Shown piece after piece: positions 1 through 7,724 of a stretch of 64,000 nt of DNA (its first letter is position 1; every line of letters starts with the position of its first letter). This stretch comes from Duganella sp. 1224 (GTDB taxonomy: Bacteria; Pseudomonadota; Gammaproteobacteria; Burkholderiales; Burkholderiaceae_D): NCBI RefSeq assembly GCF_013408245.1, contig NZ_JACBYS010000001.1:1736001-1800000 (forward strand). Reading direction: 5' to 3'. The position numbers and the translations under genes are program-made. The notes under the pieces are model-generated. The model saw only the letters and a program-made list of their open reading frames with translations. It searched no databases and had not been told where the DNA came from.

Positions 1-1
1 C

Positions 2-1963
2 ATCCCGATCTACCTGTACGGCGAAACCCGCACCTCGCGCCACATCCCCAACGACATCCTGCGCGAGCTGCACGGCTTCATCCACATGTTCGAGGACACG
101 CCGGAATTCGTCGCCCGCCACATCATCCGCGAGGCCAAGTCCTACCTGGACGGCCTGGCGCCGCCGTTCTTCCGCGCGCTGGTGGAATACGCCAACGACG
201 GTTCCTACTCGTGGCACTGCCCGGGCCACTCGGGCGGCGTGGCCTTCCTGAAGTCGCCGATCGGCCAGATGTTCCACCAGTTCTTCGGCGAGAACATGCT
301 GCGCGCCGACGTCTGCAACGCCGTCGAGGAGCTGGGCCAGCTGCTGGACCACACCGGTCCGGTCGCCAAGTCCGAGCGCAACGCCGCGCGCATCTTCAAC
401 GCCGACCACTGCTACTTCGTCACCAACGGCACCTCGACCTCCAACAAGATGGTGTGGCACTCGACCGTGGCACCGGGCGACATCGTCGTCGTCGACCGTA
501 ACTGCCACAAGTCGATCCTGCACTCGATCATCATGTGCGGCGCAATTCCGGTGTTCCTGATGCCGACCCGTAACCACCTCGGCATCATCGGCCCGATCCC
601 GCTGGAAGAGTTCTCGATGGAGAGCATCATGCGCAAGATCGAAGCCAACCCGTTCGCGCGCGAGGCCGTGAACAAGAAGCCGCGCATCCTGACCATCACC
701 CAGTCGACCTACGACGGCGTGGTCTACAACGTGGAGACGCTGCGCGAACTGCTGGACGGCCAGATCGACACCCTGCACTTCGACGAAGCCTGGCTGCCGC
801 ACGCCACCTTCCACGACTTCTACAAGAACATGCACGCGATCGGCAAGGACCGTCCACGCGCCAAGGAGTCGATGATCTTCTCGACCCAGTCGACCCACAA
901 GCTGCTGGCCGGCCTGTCGCAGGCCTCGCAGGTGCTGGTGCGCGAATCGGAAACCGTCAAGCTGGACCAGGACGCCTTCAACGAGGCCTACCTGATGCAC
1001 ACCTCGACCTCGCCGCAGTACTCGATCATCGCCTCGTGCGACGTCGCCGCCGCCATGATGGAAGCGCCGGGCGGCACCGCGCTGGTGGAGGAATCGATCC
1101 TGGAAGCGCTGGACTTCCGCCGCGCCATGAAGAAGATCGACCAGGAATGGGGCAAAGACTGGTGGTTCAAGGTCTGGGGCCCGGACGACTTCGCCGAGGA
1201 AGGCATCGGCTCGCAGCAGGACTGGATCATCAAGGCGGAAGACAACTGGCACGGCTTCGGCAAGCTGGCGCCGGGCTTCAACATGCTGGACCCGATCAAG
1301 GCCACCATCGTCAACCCGGGCCTGTCGCTGGACGGCCAGTTCGACGAGACCGGCATTCCGGCGTCGATCGTCACCAAGTACCTGGCCGAGCACGGCGTGA
1401 TCATTGAAAAGTGCGGCCTGTACTCGTTCTTCATCATGTTCACCATCGGCATCACCAAGGGCCGCTGGAACACACTGCTGACCGCGCTGCAGCAGTTCAA
1501 GGACGACTACGACAAGAACCAGCCGATGTGGCGCATCCTGCCGGAATTCGCGGCCGCCAACCCGGTCTACGAAAAAGTCGGCCTGCGCGACCTGTGCCAG
1601 CAGATCCACGACTTCTACAAGGCCTACGACGTGGCGCGCCTGACCACCGAGATGTACCTGTCGGACATGGTGCCGGCGATGAAGCCATCGGAAGCGTTCG
1701 CCAAGATGGCGCACCGCGAAATCGAGCGCGTGGCGATCGACGAGCTGGAAGGCCGCATCACGTCGATCCTGCTGACGCCCTATCCACCGGGCATTCCGCT
1801 GCTGATTCCGGGCGAGCGCTTCAACAAGACCATCGTCGACTACCTGCGCTTCGCGCGCGACTTCAACGAGCGCTTCCCCGGCTTCGAGACCGACGTGCAC
1901 GGCCTGGTCAAGCGCGAGGTGGACGGCAAGCGCGGCTACTTCGTCGATTGCGTGAAACAATAA
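2..1963 (+). CDS. Orn/Lys/Arg decarboxylase, 5' end outside window
   Basis: PLP-dependent basic amino acid decarboxylase of fold type I (AdiA/LdcC/SpeC family), which removes CO2 from arginine, lysine or ornithine to give a polyamine or its precursor and consumes a proton. The reading frame is already open at base 2, so the N-terminal wing domain lies upstream; the first ATG in the window (base 86) is internal. The major domain is complete: WHCPGHSGG, the VTNGTSTSNK phosphate-binding region, the HFDEAW aspartate, and the PLP lysine in STQSTHK (Lys 272 counted from base 86). The C-terminal domain runs to the stop. Substrate cannot be decided from sequence reading alone. The gene is followed by a T-rich inverted repeat that could end transcription. 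Confidence 0.93.
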   Translation: MPIYLYGETRTSRHIPNDILRELHGFIHMFEDTPEFVARHIIREAKSYLDGLAPPFFRALVEYANDGSYSWHCPGHSGGVAFLKSPIGQMFHQFFGENMLRADVCNAVEELGQLLDHTGPVAKSERNAARIFNADHCYFVTNGTSTSNKMVWHSTVAPGDIVVVDRNCHKSILHSIIMCGAIPVFLMPTRNHLGIIGPIPLEEFSMESIMRKIEANPFAREAVNKKPRILTITQSTYDGVVYNVETLRELLDGQIDTLHFDEAWLPHATFHDFYKNMHAIGKDRPRAKESMIFSTQSTHKLLAGLSQASQVLVRESETVKLDQDAFNEAYLMHTSTSPQYSIIASCDVAAAMMEAPGGTALVEESILEALDFRRAMKKIDQEWGKDWWFKVWGPDDFAEEGIGSQQDWIIKAEDNWHGFGKLAPGFNMLDPIKATIVNPGLSLDGQFDETGIPASIVTKYLAEHGVIIEKCGLYSFFIMFTIGITKGRWNTLLTALQQFKDDYDKNQPMWRILPEFAAANPVYEKVGLRDLCQQIHDFYKAYDVARLTTEMYLSDMVPAMKPSEAFAKMAHREIERVAIDELEGRITSILLTPYPPGIPLLIPGERFNKTIVDYLRFARDFNERFPGFETDVHGLVKREVDGKRGYFVDCVKQ

Positions 1964-1966
1964 ATG

Positions 1967-2144
1967 TTAAAAAGGCAGCTCCGGCTGTAATGCCGTTCAA
2001 TTAAGCCTGTCGTTCCGGCGAAAGCCGGAACCCATGGAACGCCTGGGCTGTGGTAACTCTGGCCTTCTATGGATTCCGGCGTTCGCCGGAATGACAGTTC
2101 AAGCCCTAACTGAACAGCATTACAGCTCCGGCTGCCTTTTTTTA
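1967..2144. repeat. 178-bp imperfect inverted-repeat (MITE/REP-like) element
   Basis: The left end (from TTAAAAAGGCAGC) and the right end (to GGCTGCCTTTTTTTA) are imperfect inverted repeats of roughly 70 bp each. The inner part carries GTCGTTCCGGCG and CCATGG on the left and CTATGG and CGCCGGAATGAC on the right, the widespread proteobacterial repeat around an attccggc core. A second copy of the inner part lies at 60630-60715. The T-run at the right end and A-run at the left could let it act as a terminator in both directions. No coding capacity. Confidence 0.8.
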
Positions 2145-2188
2145 CGACTGCGGGCATCCTTTCCGCCGCTCGCAGCACCCCAAACGAA

Positions 2189-2218
2189 AGGGTCTGACCC
2201 CGTACGGGGTCAGACCCT
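2189..2218. repeat. 30-bp perfect palindrome (REP-like)
   Basis: Perfect palindrome centred on GTAC (2202-2205), with arms AGGGTCTGACCCC and GGGGTCAGACCCT. The GGGGTCAG core also occurs in the 27-bp repeats flanking the transposase gene at 44467-45303, so it is probably a REP-family hairpin. With 1967-2144 it accounts for most of the gene-free interval 1964-2388; nothing else was seen there apart from a possible TATAGT -10 near 2340. Confidence 0.75.
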
Positions 2219-2388
2219 GGCTGCGGCGGTATGCGGGTTGGGTTGGTGCCGCATGCGCAACCGGAGGAAAAGCGACAGCCACCCAGCCCCTTGCCCCCGC
2301 GCTTGTGCCCGATCAAGGCGCGCTGGGGCCGGTGGAATTTATAGTGTGCTCCTTGTCCGCGTCGGCGGACGCTACCGGCGGGGAGCCC

Positions 2389-3741
2389 ATGACACTCGCA
2401 GTACGCCTGCACATCGCGGACGACGTCAGCGGCAATGACGGCGCGGCGCTGCAAGAAGCGCTGTTGGCGCACGGCCTGCAGCCGCAGCCTTGGCAGGCAC
2501 CGGGCCTGGCGCTGCCGCCGGACGATTTTGGCTTGCTGCTGTTTTCCCGCTGGCAGCCAGCGCTGGCCGCGCTGCTGCGCGACGCCGCCGGCGCCACGCT
2601 GGCGATCTGCCGCGCGCAGCCGGCGCCGGACGCGGCCGCGATGTGGGCGGTGCTCGACGCCGGCGTGGCCGACCTGCTGCTGTGGCCACCGGGCGGCGAT
2701 CCGGGCGCGCAGATCGCCGCCCGGCTGCAGCGCTGGCGTGCGGTGCAACAGTTGATGGCCTCCCCCGCCGTGCAAGGCTGCCTGGTCGGCGACAGCCCGG
2801 TCTGGCGCGCGCTGCTGCGCGAGGTGGTGGAGGTAGCGGCCTTCACCACCTCGCCGGTGTTGATCACCGGTGAAACCGGCACCGGCAAGGACCTGATCGC
2901 GCAGAGCATCCACCGGCTCAGCCGGACCGACGGCGACCTGACCGTGCTGGACTGCACCACGCTGTCGCCCGACCTGGCTGGCAGCGAATTGTTTGGCCAC
3001 GAACGCGGCGCCTTCACCGGCGCGGTCAACGCGCGCGATGGCGCTTTCGCCGCGGCCAATGGCGGGGTGCTATTTCTCGACGAGGTCGGCGAGCTGCCGC
3101 TGCCCTTGCAGGCGCAGTTGCTGCGCGTGATCCAGGAGCAGCATTATCGCCGCGTCGGCAGCAACGCCTGGCATCCGACCAAGTTCCGCCTGGTGTGCGC
3201 CACCAACCGCGAGCTGGAGGCCGAGGTGGCGCGCGGCGCCTTCCGTGCCGACCTGTACTACCGCATCGCTGCCTGGCGCTGCCGCACACCACCGCTGCGC
3301 GAACGGCCGGGCGATATTCTGCCGCTGGTGATGCATTTCCTGCGCCAGTTGTCCGGCCGCGACTGCGCGCTGGATCCGGCAGTGCGCCACCATCTGCTGA
3401 CGCGCGCCTACCCCGGCAATGTGCGCGACCTGCGCCAGGCCGTCACCCGCATCTGGCACCGCCATGCCGGTCCGGGCCCGCTGACCATCGGCGATATTCC
3501 GCCGGACGAGCGCCGCGCCGGACCGGCAACGTGGCCGGACCACGGCTTCACCGAGACCATCCGCCACGCGCTGGCGATGGGCGTCAGCCTGCCGCAACTG
3601 GCGCACACGGCGGCCGACGTGGCGATCCAGCTGGTGCTGGAGCAGGAAGACCACAACAACCAGCGCGCGGCGGCGCGGCTGGGCGTGACCGACCGCGCGC
3701 TGCAGATGCGACGCAAGGGGCGCGCGGGGCTAGCCGGCTAG
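2389..3741 (+). CDS. Sigma-54-dependent transcriptional activator
   Basis: AAA+ enhancer-binding protein that remodels RNA polymerase-sigma54 at -24/-12 promoters. The 450-aa product has a poorly conserved N-terminal sensor of about 120 residues (possibly a degenerate receiver), a central AAA+ domain with Walker A GETGTGKD, the sigma54-contact loop GAFTGA and Walker B GGVLFLDEVGE, the LYYRI segment, and a C-terminal Fis-type helix-turn-helix (NNQRAAARLGVTDRAL). I chose ATG 2389 because GGGGAG sits just upstream; an in-frame GTG at 2305 would add 28 residues without a clear ribosome site. It converges on the neighbouring minus-strand operon, overlapping its last stop by 4 bases. Its target is unknown; the neighbouring operon is only a guess. 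Confidence 0.88.
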   Translation: MTLAVRLHIADDVSGNDGAALQEALLAHGLQPQPWQAPGLALPPDDFGLLLFSRWQPALAALLRDAAGATLAICRAQPAPDAAAMWAVLDAGVADLLLWPPGGDPGAQIAARLQRWRAVQQLMASPAVQGCLVGDSPVWRALLREVVEVAAFTTSPVLITGETGTGKDLIAQSIHRLSRTDGDLTVLDCTTLSPDLAGSELFGHERGAFTGAVNARDGAFAAANGGVLFLDEVGELPLPLQAQLLRVIQEQHYRRVGSNAWHPTKFRLVCATNRELEAEVARGAFRADLYYRIAAWRCRTPPLRERPGDILPLVMHFLRQLSGRDCALDPAVRHHLLTRAYPGNVRDLRQAVTRIWHRHAGPGPLTIGDIPPDERRAGPATWPDHGFTETIRHALAMGVSLPQLAHTAADVAIQLVLEQEDHNNQRAAARLGVTDRALQMRRKGRAGLAG

Positions 3742-4280
3742 CCGTCCAGCTCCAGCTCCAGCTCCAGCCGCTGGTTGGTCAGCACGTTGCGCGCCTTGTC
3801 GCGCATCAGCAGGTGCAGCGCTTTTTCCTTGTCGCGCCACGCCACGTTGGCGGGGCCGGTCGCCACGTAGACCTCGATCTTGTTCACATTGATGCCCATG
3901 ACCCTGGCGCACAGCCGGTGCGCCATCAGCCGCCGCGTCAGATTGGTGGACATGCCGCTGTAGCCGCGCCGCTCGCCGTCGATGGTGAATTCCAGCAGGT
4001 ACAGGCCCTGGTTGGGCATCAGCTGATCAACCCGGTCCAGCTGGCCGATGTGGCGATACTCCGGCAATACGGCGGGATCGAGCGCGGCCAGCAGCGGCGG
4101 CACAAACTTGGTCGCCCGCGCGCCCAACCCCGGATGGCCGCGCGCGGACCGCAACGGCGGCGGGGGACGCGACGTGGATCGAGTCGAGGAACCCGGCGAG
4201 GGCCGCGCGAGGCGCGAACGCAGCCTCGGCAGCATAAACTCCAGCACCTCGAACTCCTGCGTTTCAAATGCCTGGCACAT
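3738..4280 (-). CDS. GIY-YIG-like domain protein
   Basis: A 180-aa protein not assigned to a named family. The C-terminal half looks like a GIY-YIG nuclease fold: GLYLLEF (for GIY), then RGYSG (for YIG), then STNLTRRLMAHR with the catalytic-type Arg, then WRDKEKALHLL with a candidate catalytic Glu and VLTNQ with the usual Asn. The first 65 residues start with an acidic/aromatic stretch (TQEFEVLEF) and continue into a Pro/Arg/Ser-rich linker. The acidic start recalls the N-terminus of the internal product of the 7725-8942 gene. Last gene of a four-gene operon, 18 bases after its neighbour, with a good GGGGGAG site before the ATG. Nuclease activity is an inference; the domain could be a non-catalytic binding module. 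Confidence 0.65.
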   Translation of the reverse strand: MCQAFETQEFEVLEFMLPRLRSRLARPSPGSSTRSTSRPPPPLRSARGHPGLGARATKFVPPLLAALDPAVLPEYRHIGQLDRVDQLMPNQGLYLLEFTIDGERRGYSGMSTNLTRRLMAHRLCARVMGINVNKIEVYVATGPANVAWRDKEKALHLLMRDKARNVLTNQRLELELELDG

Positions 4281-4298
4281 GATCGCGCTCCCCCTGGC

Positions 4299-6461
4299 TC
4301 AGGCGCGGCGCTGCTGCGCTTCCAGCCGCTGACGCAGCAACACCGACGGCAACGTCGACTCCAGCTGCGGATTGGCCAGCTCGGCCGACAGATCGACGCC
4401 GGTGACGGCGCGGTAGGCGTGGATGTAGCCCTGCGCCTGCGGCCGCCAGAAGCGGGCCCAGTTGTGCGCCTGCACCGGCTCGTAGACATCGCTCCAGTGG
4501 CCGTAGCGGATCGACAGCAGCAACTGCTCGCCGAACATGGCCAGGTCGCGGAAATGCGCGACGCTGGTGTCGGTCCAGCCTTGCAGCTTCTTCATCGCGT
4601 CCACCCGGTCCATCCATGGTTCCGGATAGGCCACCATCACCCGCGTCGGCAGGAACTCGCGGAACTCCGGCCGCGCCAGCAGCCACTGCTGCATCATCAT
4701 TTCGATGCGGGCCGTGGCCGGCAAGTCGCCGTACTGGTTGTGCGCGCCCTGCGACAGGATCAGGTGCACCTCCTTCAGCGCGTTCAGCACCGGGAAGGCG
4801 TCGGCCTTGACGGTGGTGTCGTCATCCTGGCGGAAGAACGGCGTCAACTGGCGCAGCAGGTTGTGGAAGGCCTCGATGAACTTGGAGCGGCTGTCGGCCG
4901 GCCGGAAATCGCGCACCGCGCGGCCGTCCAGGTGCAAACCGTACTGGTGGTCGTACTCGTAATTGCGGCGCACCACGCTGAGCCGGTGCTGCTCGTCCTG
5001 CACATAGCCCCACAGCAGCGCGTTGGCCGGCCGCAGCGCATCGATTTCGGTGTTGGCCAGCGGATCAATGCCGGTCGCGTGCGCCGACGAGCGCAGGTTC
5101 TGGAAGCGCCGCGTGATGGCGTTGGTCGATTGCACCAGCATGCCCTCCTCGTGCCAATACGACCAGATCAACTCCATCAGGCAGGGATGGGCCAGGCGCT
5201 GGCGGATCAGGCCGACGCACAGGTTGGCTTCGTCCGGCTGGTGCGCCGGCAGCTGGATTTCCACGTCCGGCAGCTTGCTGCGGATGAGCGCCAGGTAAGG
5301 CAGCGTCTTCAGGTGCGGCTCGACCGCCGTCAGGTAGCGCCTGAGCAGCTTTTCCATCGACTGCTCGTTGGGCAGATCGCGCCGGTCGAGGTAGCCGGCG
5401 TCGTCGTCGCCAAAGGCCAGCGGCTTGGTCAGCACGCCGCAATTGACCATCACGAAGGCCTCGGTGGCGGCCTTCAGCACGCGGTACGATTCGGCATCGG
5501 TGAACGGCAGCGCGCGCCGCTTCTCCAGCCGCTTGAAGGTGTGCTCGAAGGCCGGGAAGCGCTGCTGCTCGTAGTCCGGCACGGCGCCGGCGCCCGGCGC
5601 GCAGAACAGCTGGCCGAGGAAGGCGGCGTAATTATTGAACGACAGCGCCTCGGTGCTGTTGCGGATCAGCGTCCACAGCGACAGGTCCGGCGTGCTCTCG
5701 GTTTCGGTGCGCGAGGCGGTGGTGGTGATCTTGCCGGACACCGGCAGCGGCGTCATCTCATCGGCCACGAAGCTGCCGGTCAGGTGATAGTGGGCAAAGC
5801 GCTGGCGGTCGCCGACGCCGCCCTGCCGCCCCAACTGCGCCATGCGGATATTCGCGCCCACGCTTTGCTTGCCGGTGCGCTCGATGCGCATACGGAACTC
5901 GTTGCTGGCGCTGCGCCGGGGGCGCAGCGGCCGGTCGGGGTCGGCCGCCGTGCCGGCTTGCAGCGGGTACTGCTGGTTGTTGACGTTGTACAGCGCGCTG
6001 ACCGTCAGCGTATCGCCGACCACGCCGTGCGGCGTGCTGCGCGCCGCGCCGTTGTTGTACACCACGGTGTCCAGTGAAATATGCGGCGTCAGCGCAAACA
6101 CCCGCGCCAGCGCCCCACCCGGCGTGATCTCCAGCGCGTAATAATAGACATTGCCGCTATCGAACGGCGTGACGTGGTTGTACATGACGATGTAGGGGCC
6201 TTCACCGATCTTGTCGAACACCGCGCGGCCATCGCCGCCGGTGAGGGCCTCGACCGCCGTGCGGCTGCCAATAAAGTTGGCCCATGCCGCCGGGGCGGCC
6301 TTGTACATGCCATCGCTCTCCCACGGCGCCGCGTCCGGCAGGCCGCCAGTGGGATTGGGATACAGCAGGATGCTGGCGTCCACCACCGGCAGTCCGGGCC
6401 CGGCGCTTACCGTCACGGCGAGCGAGCCGGTGCCCGCCGCAGCTTGCTTCAAGTTGTCCAT
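4299..6461 (-). CDS. Hypothetical 720-aa protein, operon with metallopeptidase
   Basis: No family recognised. There is no signal peptide or membrane segment. The first 190 residues are beta-rich and resemble an immunoglobulin/prealbumin-like module (SLAVTVSAGPGLP, GEGPYIVMYNHV, LTVSALYNV). The remaining 530 residues are mainly helical, with many aromatic and charged residues, and contain HEEGM, NYEYDHQYGLHL and a Trp-rich end (GHWSDVYEPVQAHNWARFW). ATG 6461 follows GGAGAG at good distance. It lies 13 bases after the metallopeptidase gene and 18 before the GIY-YIG-like gene, so co-transcription is likely. It may be a scaffold or substrate for its neighbours, but nothing in the sequence proves this. 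Confidence 0.7.
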   Translation of the reverse strand: MDNLKQAAAGTGSLAVTVSAGPGLPVVDASILLYPNPTGGLPDAAPWESDGMYKAAPAAWANFIGSRTAVEALTGGDGRAVFDKIGEGPYIVMYNHVTPFDSGNVYYYALEITPGGALARVFALTPHISLDTVVYNNGAARSTPHGVVGDTLTVSALYNVNNQQYPLQAGTAADPDRPLRPRRSASNEFRMRIERTGKQSVGANIRMAQLGRQGGVGDRQRFAHYHLTGSFVADEMTPLPVSGKITTTASRTETESTPDLSLWTLIRNSTEALSFNNYAAFLGQLFCAPGAGAVPDYEQQRFPAFEHTFKRLEKRRALPFTDAESYRVLKAATEAFVMVNCGVLTKPLAFGDDDAGYLDRRDLPNEQSMEKLLRRYLTAVEPHLKTLPYLALIRSKLPDVEIQLPAHQPDEANLCVGLIRQRLAHPCLMELIWSYWHEEGMLVQSTNAITRRFQNLRSSAHATGIDPLANTEIDALRPANALLWGYVQDEQHRLSVVRRNYEYDHQYGLHLDGRAVRDFRPADSRSKFIEAFHNLLRQLTPFFRQDDDTTVKADAFPVLNALKEVHLILSQGAHNQYGDLPATARIEMMMQQWLLARPEFREFLPTRVMVAYPEPWMDRVDAMKKLQGWTDTSVAHFRDLAMFGEQLLLSIRYGHWSDVYEPVQAHNWARFWRPQAQGYIHAYRAVTGVDLSAELANPQLESTLPSVLLRQRLEAQQRRA

Positions 6462-6474
6462 GTCACTCTCCTCA

Positions 6475-7719
6475 TCAATCGGTCAGGGTGTTGCGCAGCG
6501 CCCAGTGCGACAGCAGGCGCCCCAGCAGGATGCTTTCGTCTTCCGGCGTCAGGCGGCCGCTGGCGCGCGCCTGGCCCAGCACGGCAAGCACCAGCGCCGG
6601 CGGCGCCTGGTACAGCTGTTGCGGCGCGCGGCTCCACCATCGGAACAGCAGCGCCAGATAGGCCGGCTGGCGCCGCGCCACGCCCAGCGCCTCGGCCAGC
6701 GTCCGCCCGCGCAGCAGACGCGGCCGGTGTTGCGCCAGCAGCCCGGCCAGCGCCGGCAGGCTGGCCTGCAACTGCTCCAGCAAGGCCCGCTGCGGCACGT
6801 CGTGCAGCGGGTAGTAGTCGTCCCACAGCGCCGCCAGCCGGCGCCATTGCGGATGCGGGTACAGCAGCTGCCCCATGGCGCAACTGAGCTTGACGCGGAT
6901 CCACGGCGACGGATGCGGATCGTCCATGTCGAGCCGGAACACGAACGGCCGCGGCAGGCTGACCACGCCCATCAGCCCCAGCGTGGCAGCCACGCCGACC
7001 CGCGCCAGCGACCAGAAGTCCGCCACCACTTCCGAAATCCAGCGCTCCCACAAGCGCCACACCGGCGCCGGCCCGCCACCGGCCTGCAAGGCCTGCAGCA
7101 CCGGCCGCACCGAGCCGACCAGTTCCAGCAGCGCGGCGCCCTGGTGGCCCACCTCGTGAAACAGCGACGAGGCGATGGCGGCGCCGATCATGCGTTCGCG
7201 CGGGACGCGGATCACGGCCACCGGATTGTCGCCGCCGCCCGGCAGGCGGGTACGGGCGCGACGGATGGCCGCGCCCGGTCCGCGCTCCAGGTAGCAGGCC
7301 AGCGGCGGCGCCGCGTAGTAGCCGCCGTGCAGCGCCAGGGCGTCGGCCGCCGCCACGTCCAGGCCGGCCAGCCAGACGCCGTTGCGGTGCTCGCTGCGCT
7401 GGGTGACGACGTCGCTGAACAGGTCGAACTGCGCCAGCGCGGCGTTGAACTTCAGGCGCAGAAAGGTGAAGCGGCGCTGTCCCTCGGCGGCGCTGGCCAC
7501 CGGCCCGGCCTGGCGTAGCCAGCCGAGGTAGCCGCGCACCATCTGGCGCAGCTCGCGCCGTCCCAGCGCCAGTTGCCGCTCGATGGCCCGCTGCGCCGCT
7601 GGCGACAGCGCGGCGGCCGGCACCATGGTCTCGATCAGCGCGAACGGCTGCAGCCGCGCCAGCCGGGCCAGCAGCGCGCGTGCCTCCTGCGCCAGCATCC
7701 AGGCAGCGAACGGGCTCAT
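6475..7719 (-). CDS. Putative zinc metallopeptidase (HExxH)
   Basis: A 414-aa protein with a gluzincin-type site: FHEVGHQ gives HExxH at residues 188-192, and SEVVAD at 229-234 supplies a plausible third ligand (Glu 230) about 38 residues later, followed by a Gly. The region after it (DDPHPSPWIRVKLSC, LYPHPQWRRLAALW) looks conserved and may line the substrate cleft. There is no signal peptide, so it acts in the cytoplasm or is exported by another route. It starts 5 bases after the stop of the glycine-zipper gene and 13 before the 720-aa gene. The obvious guess is that it processes a product of the same operon. Family name not known to me. Confidence 0.72.
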   Translation of the reverse strand: MSPFAAWMLAQEARALLARLARLQPFALIETMVPAAALSPAAQRAIERQLALGRRELRQMVRGYLGWLRQAGPVASAAEGQRRFTFLRLKFNAALAQFDLFSDVVTQRSEHRNGVWLAGLDVAAADALALHGGYYAAPPLACYLERGPGAAIRRARTRLPGGGDNPVAVIRVPRERMIGAAIASSLFHEVGHQGAALLELVGSVRPVLQALQAGGGPAPVWRLWERWISEVVADFWSLARVGVAATLGLMGVVSLPRPFVFRLDMDDPHPSPWIRVKLSCAMGQLLYPHPQWRRLAALWDDYYPLHDVPQRALLEQLQASLPALAGLLAQHRPRLLRGRTLAEALGVARRQPAYLALLFRWWSRAPQQLYQAPPALVLAVLGQARASGRLTPEDESILLGRLLSHWALRNTLTD

Positions 7720-7724
7720 GGCCG

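Noticed and set aside
3195..6077. 960-codon plus-strand frame over the sigma-54 gene and the minus operon
   Set aside because: Arg/Pro/Gln-rich composition typical of a shadow frame; it crosses two well-supported genes on different strands.
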